Source of the DNA: Pseudomonas sp. R-28-1W-6
Lineage (GTDB): Bacteria; Pseudomonadota; Gammaproteobacteria; Pseudomonadales; Pseudomonadaceae
NCBI RefSeq assembly: GCF_009799925.1
Contig: NZ_WELK01000004.1
Span: forward strand, 372,001-436,000
DNA length: 64,000 nucleotides
Direction of reading: 5' to 3'
The notes beneath the pieces are model-generated. The model was not told where the DNA came from and did no database searches. It worked only from the letters and a program-made list of their open reading frames with translations. A program made the position numbers and the translations under genes. Shown here piece by piece: positions 19,223 to 28,154 of this stretch. Numbering within the stretch: position 1 is the stretch's first letter; each line of letters begins with the position of its first letter.

Positions 19223-20488
19223 ATGTCGAAACTTGTTAAATGGGCCGTGTTGGGCATTCTGGCAATTGCGCTACTTATCAAGGCGTCGCTGTGGGTGTCC
19301 GTGCGCTCGATCATGGACGATGCCGTCGAGCAACTATCGCCGTTCATGAACGTGAGTTATTCGGGGATTACCTCCTCGTTCGATGGCCGTGTCGGGGTCA
19401 GCGGGATCAAGGTGCAGGTGCCGCTGTTGAATGATCAGTTCCGCATCGAACATGCCGAGCTGAAGTTCAAGGGGCTGATGGACTTGCTGCGCTTCAAGGA
19501 ACGCCTGGCCGAAGGCAAGTTTCCCGAGCAGATGGCCGTCAACATCAAGGGCTTGCAGCTGGACGTGCACGGGCCGCTCATGGCGCAGTTGAGCGAGCAA
19601 CCAGACGAGTCGTCCCTGTATGACGCCTGGTCGCAAGTGGCCTGCGGCAGCACCCGCGTGATCGGCCCGGATGACTTGCTGGAGATGGGCTACCGGACCC
19701 TGGAGACGGATGCGCAGTTTTCCTACCTGTATCAGCCTGGCGCGCAGAACCTGACTTTCAACCTGACCGCCGATACGCGTGACATGGGCGAGTATCGCGT
19801 CAGCTTCGCCCTGGCCAACATGTCGGAAAAACCCGGTGATCTGCGGGTCAACCCGCCACGCCTGGCCGGGGTGACGGTGGAACTCAACGACAACCAGTAT
19901 CTGCGCAAAGTGCAGGGCTACTGTGCCGGCAAGCTCGGCCAAGATGCGCCAGCCTACCTGCAGACTTCGCTGGAACAGCTCGACCGTTCGCTGCGCGCGC
20001 AGCGCATCGCGCTCGCCCCGCAGTTGCTCGAAGCACTGGGGCACTATTATAAAGATCCCCAGGCACTGCGCTTGGAGTTGGCCCCCAGCGAAGGCATGGC
20101 ATGGGATGGCCTGCAGTTCTTCGAGGCCAAGGATGTGCTGGCCATGCTGCGACCGGTGTTGCTGATCAACCAGCAGGCCGTGCAGAACCTGGCCTTCACC
20201 TGGGTGGATCCAGACGCGGCTCCCGTCCCGGAACTCGATGAGCTGGTGCGGGCGCCCGAAGCCGAGCAGGTGAAGCGTTCGCCGCAGTATGATTTCGTCA
20301 CGGTCGCCAGCCTGCCCGAGCACGCCGGCAAGCGACTACAGTTCATTACCTATGATGGGACCTACTATCAGGGCATATTGCGCAAGGTAGCGAACGGCAA
20401 GGCTTTCCTGAGTGTTCAGTTTGGCAGTGGTTCGGCAGAGATGTTTCTCAGCCTGGAAAAGATCGATAAGGTAAGGGTTCTGTTCTAG
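19223..20488 (+). CDS. Conserved hypothetical membrane-anchored protein
   Basis: I do not recognise a named family with confidence. The 421-residue protein starts with one membrane helix (VKWAVLGILAIALLIKASLWV, about residues 5-25) and continues as a mostly beta-rich periplasmic domain with repeated amphipathic strands (YSGITSSFDGRVGVSGIKVQ, LKFKGLMDLLRFKERL). This resembles the DUF945/AsmA-like style of envelope proteins. The C-terminal 60 residues (RLQFITYDGTYYQGILRKV) look like a small SH3-like barrel. AAGGATG precedes ATG 19223. The GNAT gene follows after 18 bases and is likely co-transcribed. Confidence 0.75.
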   Translation: MSKLVKWAVLGILAIALLIKASLWVSVRSIMDDAVEQLSPFMNVSYSGITSSFDGRVGVSGIKVQVPLLNDQFRIEHAELKFKGLMDLLRFKERLAEGKFPEQMAVNIKGLQLDVHGPLMAQLSEQPDESSLYDAWSQVACGSTRVIGPDDLLEMGYRTLETDAQFSYLYQPGAQNLTFNLTADTRDMGEYRVSFALANMSEKPGDLRVNPPRLAGVTVELNDNQYLRKVQGYCAGKLGQDAPAYLQTSLEQLDRSLRAQRIALAPQLLEALGHYYKDPQALRLELAPSEGMAWDGLQFFEAKDVLAMLRPVLLINQQAVQNLAFTWVDPDAAPVPELDELVRAPEAEQVKRSPQYDFVTVASLPEHAGKRLQFITYDGTYYQGILRKVANGKAFLSVQFGSGSAEMFLSLEKIDKVRVLF

Positions 20489-20506
20489 AACCCTAGAGGA
20501 GTGGAA

Positions 20507-20779
20507 ATGAGCGAAGGGTTGTCCATCCACCATGACCAGGCTGGTCATCAGTTTGAGGCCGTCATCGATGGCCATCGGGCATATCTGGCCTATATGGATC
20601 TGGGCAAGCAGACCCTGGATATCTACCGCACCTTTGTGCCGAACCCCTTGCGTGGCCGCGGTATCGCCGCGGCGCTCACCGAGCAGGCCCTGGAGTATGC
20701 GCACAGCATGGGCTATACGGTGATTCCGTCCTGCTCGTACGTCGAGCGCTATCTGGAGCGCCGCCAGCGCAACCACTAA
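20507..20779 (+). CDS. Small GNAT-like acetyltransferase (YjdJ/COG2388 type)
   Basis: This 90-residue protein matches the short GNAT group: FVPNPLRGRGIAAALTEQAL supplies the acetyl-CoA loop (RGRGIA) and YTVIPSCSYVERYL the last strand-helix. Small proteins of this type are predicted N-acetyltransferases with unknown substrates. GAGG lies before ATG 20507. It probably shares a transcript with the upstream hypothetical gene. Confidence 0.8.
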   Translation: MSEGLSIHHDQAGHQFEAVIDGHRAYLAYMDLGKQTLDIYRTFVPNPLRGRGIAAALTEQALEYAHSMGYTVIPSCSYVERYLERRQRNH

Positions 20780-20790
20780 TAGGCCGCACC

Positions 20791-20826
20791 AATGAAAACG
20801 CCGGGCAGATGCCCGGCGTTTTCATT
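20791..20826. terminator. Bidirectional terminator between the GNAT gene and DAHP synthase
   Basis: A perfect palindrome: AATGAAAACGCCGGGC pairs with its complement around AGAT. The GC stem ends in TTTT on either strand, so it can end both convergent transcripts. Confidence 0.85.
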
Positions 20827-20836
20827 GCGGCTGCGT

Positions 20837-21913
20837 TCAGCCGCGCTGGCGTTTCGGCAGCACATCCTTGAGCTTGGCGTGCATGCTGCGCAGGGTCTTC
20901 TCGGTGGTGTCCCAGTCGATGCAGGCATCGGTGATGGAAACCCCGTACTGGAGGTCGCAGAGGTTCTTCGGGATCGACTGGCTGCCCCAGCCCAGGTGGC
21001 TTTCCACCATCAGGCCGACGATCGAGTGGTTGCCCTCGAGAATCTGGTTGGCCACGTTCTCCATCACCAGCGGCTGCAGGGCCGGGTCCTTGTTGGAGTT
21101 GGCATGGCTGCAGTCGACCATGATGTTGGGCTTGATCTTGGCCTTGGCCAGTTCCTGCTCGCAGATGGCGACGCTCACCGAGTCGTAGTTCGGCTTGCCG
21201 TTGCCGCCGCGCAGCACCACGTGGCCGTAGGCATTGCCCTTGGTGGTGACGATGGAGACGCCGCCTTCCTGGTTGATGCCGAGGAAACGGTGCGGGCTGG
21301 ACACCGACTGCAGCGCGTTGATCGCCACGGTCAGGCCGCCGTCGGTGCCGTTCTTGAAGCCGACCGCGGAGGACAGGCCGGAGGCCATCTCGCGGTGGGT
21401 CTGCGATTCGGTGGTGCGCGCGCCGATGGCCGACCAGCTGATCAGGTCCTGCAGGTACTGCGGGGAGATCGGGTCGAGGGCTTCGGTGGCGGTCGGCAGG
21501 CCCATTTCGGCCAGGTCGCGCAGGAGCTGGCGGCCGATGTGCAGGCCGTCCTGGATCTTGAACGAGTCATCCAGGTAGGGGTCGTTGATCAGGCCTTTCC
21601 AGCCGACCGTGGTGCGCGGCTTCTCGAAATACACGCGCATGATCAGGAACAGGCTGTCCGAGACTTCCGCGGCCAGGGCCTTGAGGCGCTCGGCGTACTC
21701 GTGGGCGGCCTTGATGTCGTGGATGGAGCAGGGGCCGACCACCACGAACAGGCGGTGGTCCTTGCCATCGAGAATATTGCGCACCACTTCGCGACCGTGG
21801 GTGACGGTGCGCTGGGCGGCGGCGGTGAGCGGGATTTCGCGCTTGAGCTGCGCCGGAGTGATCAGGGTTTCGTTGGAGGCAACGTTAAGATCGTCGATCG
21901 GTAAATCAGCCAT
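20837..21913 (-). CDS. 3-deoxy-7-phosphoheptulonate synthase (class I DAHP synthase)
   Basis: The 358-residue enzyme joins phosphoenolpyruvate and erythrose 4-phosphate, the first step of the shikimate pathway. Seen in the sequence are LFVVVGPCSIHDIKAA, MRVYFEKPRTTVGWKG, GARTTESQTHREMASGL, GFKNGTDG and DCSHANSNK, all of the AroF/AroG/AroH class I type. Which amino acid inhibits it cannot be stated safely. ATG 21913 (MADLPIDDLNVASNE) is chosen over ATG 21925, which lacks a ribosome site. Confidence 0.95.
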   Translation of the reverse strand: MADLPIDDLNVASNETLITPAQLKREIPLTAAAQRTVTHGREVVRNILDGKDHRLFVVVGPCSIHDIKAAHEYAERLKALAAEVSDSLFLIMRVYFEKPRTTVGWKGLINDPYLDDSFKIQDGLHIGRQLLRDLAEMGLPTATEALDPISPQYLQDLISWSAIGARTTESQTHREMASGLSSAVGFKNGTDGGLTVAINALQSVSSPHRFLGINQEGGVSIVTTKGNAYGHVVLRGGNGKPNYDSVSVAICEQELAKAKIKPNIMVDCSHANSNKDPALQPLVMENVANQILEGNHSIVGLMVESHLGWGSQSIPKNLCDLQYGVSITDACIDWDTTEKTLRSMHAKLKDVLPKRQRG

Positions 21914-22055
21914 CGTGTTACTCATCAGGTCACGGGTGCCGGGCGCCAGAGGCACAGCGAATCATGGGCGCAGCGGGGAAGCGGAACCTTAGCGCGTAAC
22001 GGGCGGGCTCGACAATGGGCGCGGCTGCTAAAACCCGCGCGATGCTGCGAAAGTC

Positions 22056-22475
22056 CTAGGCCAGGCTGGCGCTGGAGAACTCCGCGGCATGCAGGGCGAT
22101 CCACTCGCGGGCGACGGCCTCGACGGGGACCGCTTCGCCCAGCTCCAGCTCACGCTGGTGGCGATAGTGCTCGATCTGGCAGACCTGCTCGACCATGCGG
22201 GCGCGAAACAGGGTGTCTTCGTCGATGAAGGCGATGCCCACCAGATAGTCGTCGGTCTGCTTGCGGCACCAGGCGACGACGCCGGGATAGCGTGCCTGAT
22301 CGCCCAGCAGGGGAATGCGCAACTCGACCGCGGTGCCTTTGCGAAAACCCTTGCTGGAATTGCATGCCACCCCGCCGAGACTGATATTGTTCAGCCTTTG
22401 TCGCGGTAGGAACGCCTGTCTGCGTAGAACCAGTTCGACTGGCATGTCGCTGGGATGACGCAAGAAATGACGCAT
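22056..22475 (-). CDS. PilZ domain protein (predicted c-di-GMP binder)
   Basis: The 139-residue single-domain protein carries both PilZ signatures: RxxxR at residues 2-6 (RHFLR) and NISLGG at 30-35. It is therefore expected to bind cyclic di-GMP. The C-terminal third is helical (EHYRHQRELELGEA). The start at 22475 has GGAG nine bases upstream. It diverges from the thioredoxin-like gene, and the two start regions are about 37 bases apart. No output partner can be inferred. Confidence 0.9.
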   Translation of the reverse strand: MRHFLRHPSDMPVELVLRRQAFLPRQRLNNISLGGVACNSSKGFRKGTAVELRIPLLGDQARYPGVVAWCRKQTDDYLVGIAFIDEDTLFRARMVEQVCQIEHYRHQRELELGEAVPVEAVAREWIALHAAEFSSASLA

Positions 22476-22512
22476 TTTGACTACTCCGGATGCCACTTAT
22501 TTGACATCGCAC

Positions 22513-22860
22513 ATGAACAGTATAGTGCCCGCTCTGGAGTTGACCGACTTCGATGCCGAGCAACGCTTGTTGCACCTGGGCGGCACGTCCCTGCTCATAT
22601 TTACCAGCACAGGTTGTGCCAGTTGCCGCTGGGCGCGCCAGACGCTTCCCGGGCTGGCGCTGGACGTGGCGCGGCTGTGCTGGGTGGATGGCGGCAATAA
22701 TGGTGGCCTGGTGCGGCGCTACGACGTGTTTCACCTGCCCAGCCTGTTCCTGGTTCGCGATGGCCGGTTTTTTGGCGAGCTGCACTGCCGCCTGACGGGG
22801 CCGGAAATAAACAGGGCTGTACTGCATGCGCTACAGCTCGAACCCGAGGAGTTACCCTGA
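22513..22860 (+). CDS. Thioredoxin-like protein
   Basis: The 115-residue protein has a thioredoxin fold with a CASC redox pair (Cys35 and Cys38, in STGCASCRW) and the conserved cis-proline region FHLPSLFLVRDG. There is no signal peptide from ATG 22513. An alternative TTG at 22477 would add 12 residues but would almost touch the divergent PilZ start. The TGATG overlap with the panE-like gene downstream suggests a shared transcript. The substrate is unknown. Confidence 0.8.
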   Translation: MNSIVPALELTDFDAEQRLLHLGGTSLLIFTSTGCASCRWARQTLPGLALDVARLCWVDGGNNGGLVRRYDVFHLPSLFLVRDGRFFGELHCRLTGPEINRAVLHALQLEPEELP

Positions 22861-23807
22861 TGCAAGACTGCAAGCGCCCGCGTATCGGCATCATCGGCAC
22901 CGGTGCGATTGGCGGCTTCTACGGCCTGATGCTGGCCCGGGCCGGCTTCGAGGTGCATTTCCTGCTGCGCAGCGACTATGCCGCGGTGGCCGAACACGGC
23001 TTGCGGGTGAACAGCGCTGTATATGGCACGTTACAGCTGTCGCGCCTGCACGCCTGGCAACGCGTCGAGCAGATGCCTGCCTGTGACTGGCTGCTGGTCG
23101 GCAGCAAGACCACCGGCAATGCCGAGCTGGCGCCGCTGATCGGCCAGTTGGCGGCGCCCGGCGCTAGAGTCGTGCTGCTGCAGAATGGCCTGGCCGTCGA
23201 GGAGCGCCTGCGCCCCTTGCTGCCGGACGGCCTGCACCTGCTCGGCGGGCTCTGTTTCATCTGTGTAAATCGCTCGGCTGCCGGGGTGATCGAACATCAG
23301 GCGCTGGGGGCGGTGAACCTGGGCTACCACTCGGGGCCGTGCAGCAGCGAAGCGCAGGGCCAGGCGATTGCCGAGGAGGGCGCCGCGCTGTTTCGTGCGG
23401 CAGGCCTGGAGTCCACGGCGATGGCCAACCTGCAGCAGGCGCGCTGGCAGAAACTGGTGTGGAACGTGCCATACAACGGCCTCGCGGTGCTGCTCAATGC
23501 CGGCACCCGCCGCCTGATGGGCAATGCCGAGAGCCGCGCGCTGATCCACGCCATCATGCTCGAAGTGGTCGAGGGCGCCGCCGCCTGCGGCCATGCGCTG
23601 CCTGCAGGCTATGCCGAACAACTGCTGGCGGTAACCGACGGCATGCCCGATTATCTGCCGAGCATGTACAACGACTTCGCGCTGCAGCGCCCGCTGGAGC
23701 TCGAGGCCATCTATGCGGCACCGCTGGCGGCCGCGAGTGAGGCGGGATGCGAGTTGCCGAAGATGCGCATGCTGCATCAGGCACTGTGCTTTCTGGAGAG
23801 AGGCTGA
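22860..23807 (+). CDS. panE: 2-dehydropantoate 2-reductase family protein
   Basis: The 315-residue protein has the NADP-binding GxGxxG motif (IIGTGAIGGFYG), ConB-like VGSKTTGNAEL, LLQNGLAVEE and the ketopantoate reductase signature WQKLVWNVPYNGL. PanE reduces 2-dehydropantoate to pantoate in coenzyme A synthesis. Pseudomonads often carry several ApbA/PanE paralogues, so this copy may act on another 2-keto acid. Its ATG overlaps the upstream stop codon. Confidence 0.82.
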   Translation: MQDCKRPRIGIIGTGAIGGFYGLMLARAGFEVHFLLRSDYAAVAEHGLRVNSAVYGTLQLSRLHAWQRVEQMPACDWLLVGSKTTGNAELAPLIGQLAAPGARVVLLQNGLAVEERLRPLLPDGLHLLGGLCFICVNRSAAGVIEHQALGAVNLGYHSGPCSSEAQGQAIAEEGAALFRAAGLESTAMANLQQARWQKLVWNVPYNGLAVLLNAGTRRLMGNAESRALIHAIMLEVVEGAAACGHALPAGYAEQLLAVTDGMPDYLPSMYNDFALQRPLELEAIYAAPLAAASEAGCELPKMRMLHQALCFLERG

Positions 23808-23814
23808 GGTCGTT

Positions 23815-24720
23815 ATGGGCAAGGGATTGGGTGACAAGCTGGTGCTGGCGATTTCCTCGCGGGCCCTGTTCGATCTGCGCGAGAGTCATCGCATCTACGA
23901 GAGCGAAGGGGTCGCGGCCTACCGCCAGTACCAGATCGACCACGAAGAGGAGATCCTCGGCCCGGGTGACGCCTTTCCCCTGGTGGAGAAGCTGCTCGAG
24001 ATCAACAGCCGCCTGGGGCAGGCACGGGTCGAGGTGATCCTGGTGTCGCGCAACAGTGCCGATACCGGCCTGCGCGTGTTCAACTCGATCCAGCACTACG
24101 GTCTGAGCATCTCGCGAGCGGCCTTCGTCGGTGGGCGCAGCCCCTATCCCTACCTGGCCGCCTTCGGTTGTCACCTGTTCCTGTCCACCCATGCCGAGGA
24201 TGTGCGCAGCGCCCTGGATGCCGGCTTCGCCGCCGCCACCATCCTCTCCGGTGGCGCCCAGCGAGCCGCCAGCAATGAGCTGCGCATCGCCTTCGACGGC
24301 GATGCCGTGCTGTTTTCCGATGAGTCGGAGCGGGTCTATCAGCAGGGCGGGCTGGAGGCCTTCCAGAACCACGAGAAGGCCTCGGCGCGCGAACCGCTGG
24401 GCGGCGGGCCGTTCAAGCACTTCCTGGCGGCCCTCAATCGCCTGCAGCGCGAGTTCGGCGAAGAACAGTGCCCGATCCGCACGGCGCTGGTGACCGCGCG
24501 TTCGGCGCCGGCCCACGAGCGGGTGATCCGGACCCTGCGCGAGTGGGACATCCGCCTGGACGAGTCGCTGTTTCTCGGCGGCCTGGAGAAGGCGGCCTTT
24601 CTCGAAGCCTTTGCCGCCGATGTGTTCTTCGATGACCAGACCGGACACTGTGAAAAGGCCCGCGATGTGGTCGCCACCGGCCATGTGCCCCATGGCGTGA
24701 GCAACGAGCTGCAGCCCTGA
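23815..24720 (+). CDS. Cytosolic 5'-nucleotidase (NT5C1-like)
   Basis: The 301-residue protein belongs to the bacterial family related to animal cytosolic 5'-nucleotidase I: LVLAISSRALFDLRESHRIY, VILVSRNSADTGLRVFNSI, RIAFDGDAVLFSDESERVY and TALVTARSAPAHERVI. It is expected to dephosphorylate nucleoside monophosphates. GAGGT lies four bases before ATG 23815, eight bases after the panE-like stop, so the thioredoxin-like, panE-like and nucleotidase genes form a probable operon. Confidence 0.85.
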   Translation: MGKGLGDKLVLAISSRALFDLRESHRIYESEGVAAYRQYQIDHEEEILGPGDAFPLVEKLLEINSRLGQARVEVILVSRNSADTGLRVFNSIQHYGLSISRAAFVGGRSPYPYLAAFGCHLFLSTHAEDVRSALDAGFAAATILSGGAQRAASNELRIAFDGDAVLFSDESERVYQQGGLEAFQNHEKASAREPLGGGPFKHFLAALNRLQREFGEEQCPIRTALVTARSAPAHERVIRTLREWDIRLDESLFLGGLEKAAFLEAFAADVFFDDQTGHCEKARDVVATGHVPHGVSNELQP

Positions 24721-24812
24721 TCCGCCTGTCTGCTGGCGGCGCGTGGCGCCCGCCTGCGCCGGCACGCTGCTAAGCTTGAAAAAAGGCCACGAGCGCGAGT
24801 GCGGGAGGCCAT

Positions 24813-25301
24813 GTGATCCGATCCATTCTCTATGCCACAGACCTTGGCCTGTATGCTCCCTACGTCCTGCAGCATGCCTTGAGCCTGGCCCGCGGGCTGC
24901 GGGCCGAACTCTATGTGGTGCATGCGGTGGAGCCCATGGGCCTGTTCGCCGAGTCGGTGCTGCAGACCTACCTGGATGACAGCACGTTGCAGGAGTTGCG
25001 CAGCAAGGGCCTGGGCAATGTCATGGCGAGCATCGAGCAGCGTGTGCTGGAGGGCTTTCGCGACGAGCTGGGGGATGCGCAGCGTGACGGCGAGTTGATC
25101 CGCAATGTGTGCGTGGCTCAGGGCGACCCTTCCCAGGTGATTCTCGATGAGGCGCGCAAACTTGCCGTCGATCTGCTGGTCGTAGGCAGTCACAGCCACG
25201 GCGCCATCACCGATACGGCCCTGGGCCGCACCGCCGCGCGGGTGCTGCAGCTGTCGGAGATCCCGGTGTACCTGGTGCCGATGCTGCAGCACCGTGGATG
25301 A
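24813..25301 (+). CDS. Universal stress protein (UspA family)
   Basis: The 162-residue protein has the Usp fold: start IRSILYATDLG, then AELYVVHAVEP, and the ATP-binding loop VVGSHSHGAITDTALGRTAARVL with the G-2x-G-9x-G type spacing, ending SEIPVYLVPML. It starts at GTG 24813 with GGGAGG in front. Usp proteins of this kind support survival under starvation or low oxygen. No Anr box was seen in its upstream region. Confidence 0.9.
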   Translation: MIRSILYATDLGLYAPYVLQHALSLARGLRAELYVVHAVEPMGLFAESVLQTYLDDSTLQELRSKGLGNVMASIEQRVLEGFRDELGDAQRDGELIRNVCVAQGDPSQVILDEARKLAVDLLVVGSHSHGAITDTALGRTAARVLQLSEIPVYLVPMLQHRG

Positions 25302-25369
25302 GTGGCTTATGAGTGATCGTTAGACGAACGGCATGCAAAACTAAAAAAATCGTCTAGTTTTAATCCTTA

Positions 25370-25387
25370 AACCATTAATATGGTTAT
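25370..25387 (-). promoter_or_regulatory. Inverted repeat upstream of cysB, possible autoregulatory operator
   Basis: AACCAT and ATGGTT face each other across TAAT, about 55 bases before the cysB start. The minus-strand reading ATAACCATAT at 25378-25387 recurs exactly in the cysH-thrH gap at 27355-27364. CysB controlling both is inference. Confidence 0.4.
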
Positions 25388-25391
25388 ATAA

Positions 25392-26414
<1,023 letters not shown>

Positions 26415-26429
26415 GTGGCGTCCATATCG

Positions 26430-26461
26430 AAAAAAGCCCGGCATTGGCCGGGCTTTTTCAT
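26430..26461. terminator. Terminator between cysB and cysH
   Basis: AAAAAGCCCGGC and GCCGGGCTTTTT pair around a four-base loop, with T-runs on both strands, so it may serve both convergent genes. Confidence 0.85.
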
Positions 26462-26481
26462 TGGAGCCTGCGACAGCTCTT

Positions 26482-26512
26482 CGCAGGAGCGGTTTATCCG
26501 CGACATTCGCGG
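26482..26512. repeat. REP-like palindromic element
   Basis: CGCAGGAGCGG, TTTAT and CCGCGACATTCGCGG together resemble the Pseudomonas repetitive extragenic palindrome (GTAGGAGCGG...CCGCGA). It lies between the cysB terminator and the cysH stop. Only this copy was noticed in the window. Confidence 0.5.
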
Positions 26513-26545
26513 CAGCAGCCTTTCCCAGCAGAATCGGGCTGCGAG

Positions 26546-27280
26546 TCAGGCCCTGGCAATCACATTGCCGGCATGCAGGCCGCACTCCTTCTGGGTTTCC
26601 TCTTCCCACCACCAGCGGCCTTCGCGCTCGTGCTGGTTGGGCAGGACCGGGCGGGTGCAGGGCTCGCAGCCGATGCTGATGTAGCCGCGCTCGTGCAGGC
26701 TGTTGTAGGGCAGTTCGAGCATGCGGATATAGGCCCAGACCTCCTCGCTGCTCATCTGCGCCAGCGGGTTGAACTTGTACAGCGGCTTGTCTGGCGTGGA
26801 GAAGGCGCTGTCCAGTTCCAGCGCCGCCACCTGGCTGCGGGTGCCGGGGCTTTGGTCGCGGCGCTGGCCGGTGGCCCAGGCCTTGACGGTGGCCAGCTTG
26901 CGCTTGAGCGGCTCGATCTTGCGGATGCCGCAGCACTCGCCGTGGCCGTCCTTGTAGAAGCTGAACAGGCCTTTCTCGTGCACCAGGGCTTCGAGGCGCT
27001 GGGGATCCGGGCTGAGCACGTCGATGGCAATGCCGTAGTGTTCGCGCACGTGTTCGATGAACCGGTAGGTTTCCGGGTGCAGGCGGCCGGTATCCAGGCT
27101 GAATACCTTGACGTTCTTGTTGAGCTTCCAGGCCATGTCGACCAGCACCACGTCCTCGGCACCGCTGAAGGAAATCCACAGCTCGTCGCCGAAGTGCTCG
27201 AAGGCCAGTTTGAGGATGTCCTGGGGGGATTTGTTGGCATAGGCCGCTGCCAGTTCGGCAACGTTGAAGGCTTGGCTCAT
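26546..27280 (-). CDS. cysH: Adenylyl-sulfate (APS) reductase, thioredoxin-dependent
   Basis: The 244-residue enzyme reduces activated sulfate to sulfite using thioredoxin. The cysteine pairs Cys116-Cys117 (GECCGIRK) and Cys205/Cys208 (IGCEPC) bind a [4Fe-4S] cluster, marking the APS-type rather than the cluster-free PAPS enzyme. Cys233 in KECGLH is the catalytic residue. The PP-loop region is [15 protein letters not shown]. It diverges from thrH across a palindromic region and is a classical CysB target. Confidence 0.95.
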   Translation of the reverse strand: MSQAFNVAELAAAYANKSPQDILKLAFEHFGDELWISFSGAEDVVLVDMAWKLNKNVKVFSLDTGRLHPETYRFIEHVREHYGIAIDVLSPDPQRLEALVHEKGLFSFYKDGHGECCGIRKIEPLKRKLATVKAWATGQRRDQSPGTRSQVAALELDSAFSTPDKPLYKFNPLAQMSSEEVWAYIRMLELPYNSLHERGYISIGCEPCTRPVLPNQHEREGRWWWEEETQKECGLHAGNVIARA

Positions 27281-27354
27281 CGGGCTGGTTTCCTGGTGGA
27301 TGGCGCTTAACGCTCTGTACCGGCGATGGTAGCAAAAAGGACATATGCGTCTAA

Positions 27355-27387
27355 ATAACCATATGCCAGTTGAACTGGCCTATATGG
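27355..27387. promoter_or_regulatory. Palindromic operator candidate between cysH and thrH
   Basis: At 27359-27387 CCATAT, then the perfect 15-base GCCAGTTGAACTGGC, then (CT)ATATGG make a nested inverted repeat. It lacks a T-run and lies between divergent genes, so it looks like an operator, not a terminator. Its left edge carries ATAACCATAT, shared with the cysB upstream region. Confidence 0.45.
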
Positions 27388-27467
27388 ATATATAGGGTCG
27401 CGTTGCGTCCGCTCAGGTGAATCGCTAGAGTGCCGCCTTCTGTCAAATAGCTAGCTAGGAGTGTCCT

Positions 27468-28085
27468 GTGGAAATTGCCTGTCTCGACCTCGAAGGTGTT
27501 CTGGTTCCGGAAATCTGGATCGCCTTCGCCGAAAAAACCGGCATTGAAGCCCTCAAGGCGACCACCCGGGATATTCCCGATTACGACGTGCTGATGAAGC
27601 AGCGCCTGCGCATCCTCGACGAGCATGGGCTGAAGCTCGCCGATATCCAGGAAGTGATCGCCACCCTGAAGCCGCTGGAAGGCGCCGTGGAGTTCGTCGA
27701 CTGGTTGCGCGAGCGCTTCCAGGTGGTGATCCTCTCCGATACCTTCTACGAGTTCTCCCAGCCGCTGATGCGCCAGCTGGGCTTCCCGACCCTGCTGTGC
27801 CACAAGCTGGTCACCGACGAGACCGATCGCGTGGTCGGCTACCAGCTGCGCCAGAAGGATCCCAAGCGCCAGTCGGTGATCTCCTTCAAGAGCCTGTACT
27901 ACCGGGTGATCGCCGCGGGCGACTCGTACAACGACACCACCATGCTCAGCGAAGCCCATGCCGGCATCCTGTTCCATGCGCCGGACAACGTGATCCGCGA
28001 GTTCCCGCAGTTCCCGGCGGTGCACACCTACGACGATCTCAAGCGCGAGTTCCTCAAGGCGTCCAATCGCGAGCTGAGCCTGTAA
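27468..28085 (+). CDS. thrH: Phosphoserine phosphatase / homoserine phosphotransferase ThrH
   Basis: The 205-residue HAD-family enzyme has the nucleophile motif CLDLEGVLVPE (Asp7), ILSDTFYEF and AAGDSYNDTTML. The Glu at position 9 in place of the usual Asp, and the overall sequence, identify ThrH, which moves phosphate from phosphoserine to homoserine in Pseudomonas. It starts at GTG 27468 with AGGAG seven bases before. It diverges from cysH; both act around serine, cysteine and threonine supply. Confidence 0.94.
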   Translation: MEIACLDLEGVLVPEIWIAFAEKTGIEALKATTRDIPDYDVLMKQRLRILDEHGLKLADIQEVIATLKPLEGAVEFVDWLRERFQVVILSDTFYEFSQPLMRQLGFPTLLCHKLVTDETDRVVGYQLRQKDPKRQSVISFKSLYYRVIAAGDSYNDTTMLSEAHAGILFHAPDNVIREFPQFPAVHTYDDLKREFLKASNRELSL

Positions 28086-28096
28086 GGCCTGCCAGC

Positions 28097-28130
28097 ATGA
28101 ACAAGGCCCGCAACTGCGGGCCTTGTTCAT
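28097..28130. terminator. Bidirectional terminator between thrH and pabB
   Basis: AACAAGGCCCGCA and TGCGGGCCTTGTT form a 13-bp perfect stem with a two-base spacer, within the larger palindrome ATGAAC...GTTCAT. T-runs are short. Confidence 0.65.
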
Positions 28131-28154
28131 TGTGGGTCTCAGCGCCTCGATTGC

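Noticed and set aside
22477-22527. TTGACA and TATAGT boxes near the thioredoxin-like gene as a promoter
   Set aside because: The spacing between the boxes is about 14 bases, too short for a normal sigma-70 promoter, and they run into the coding region.
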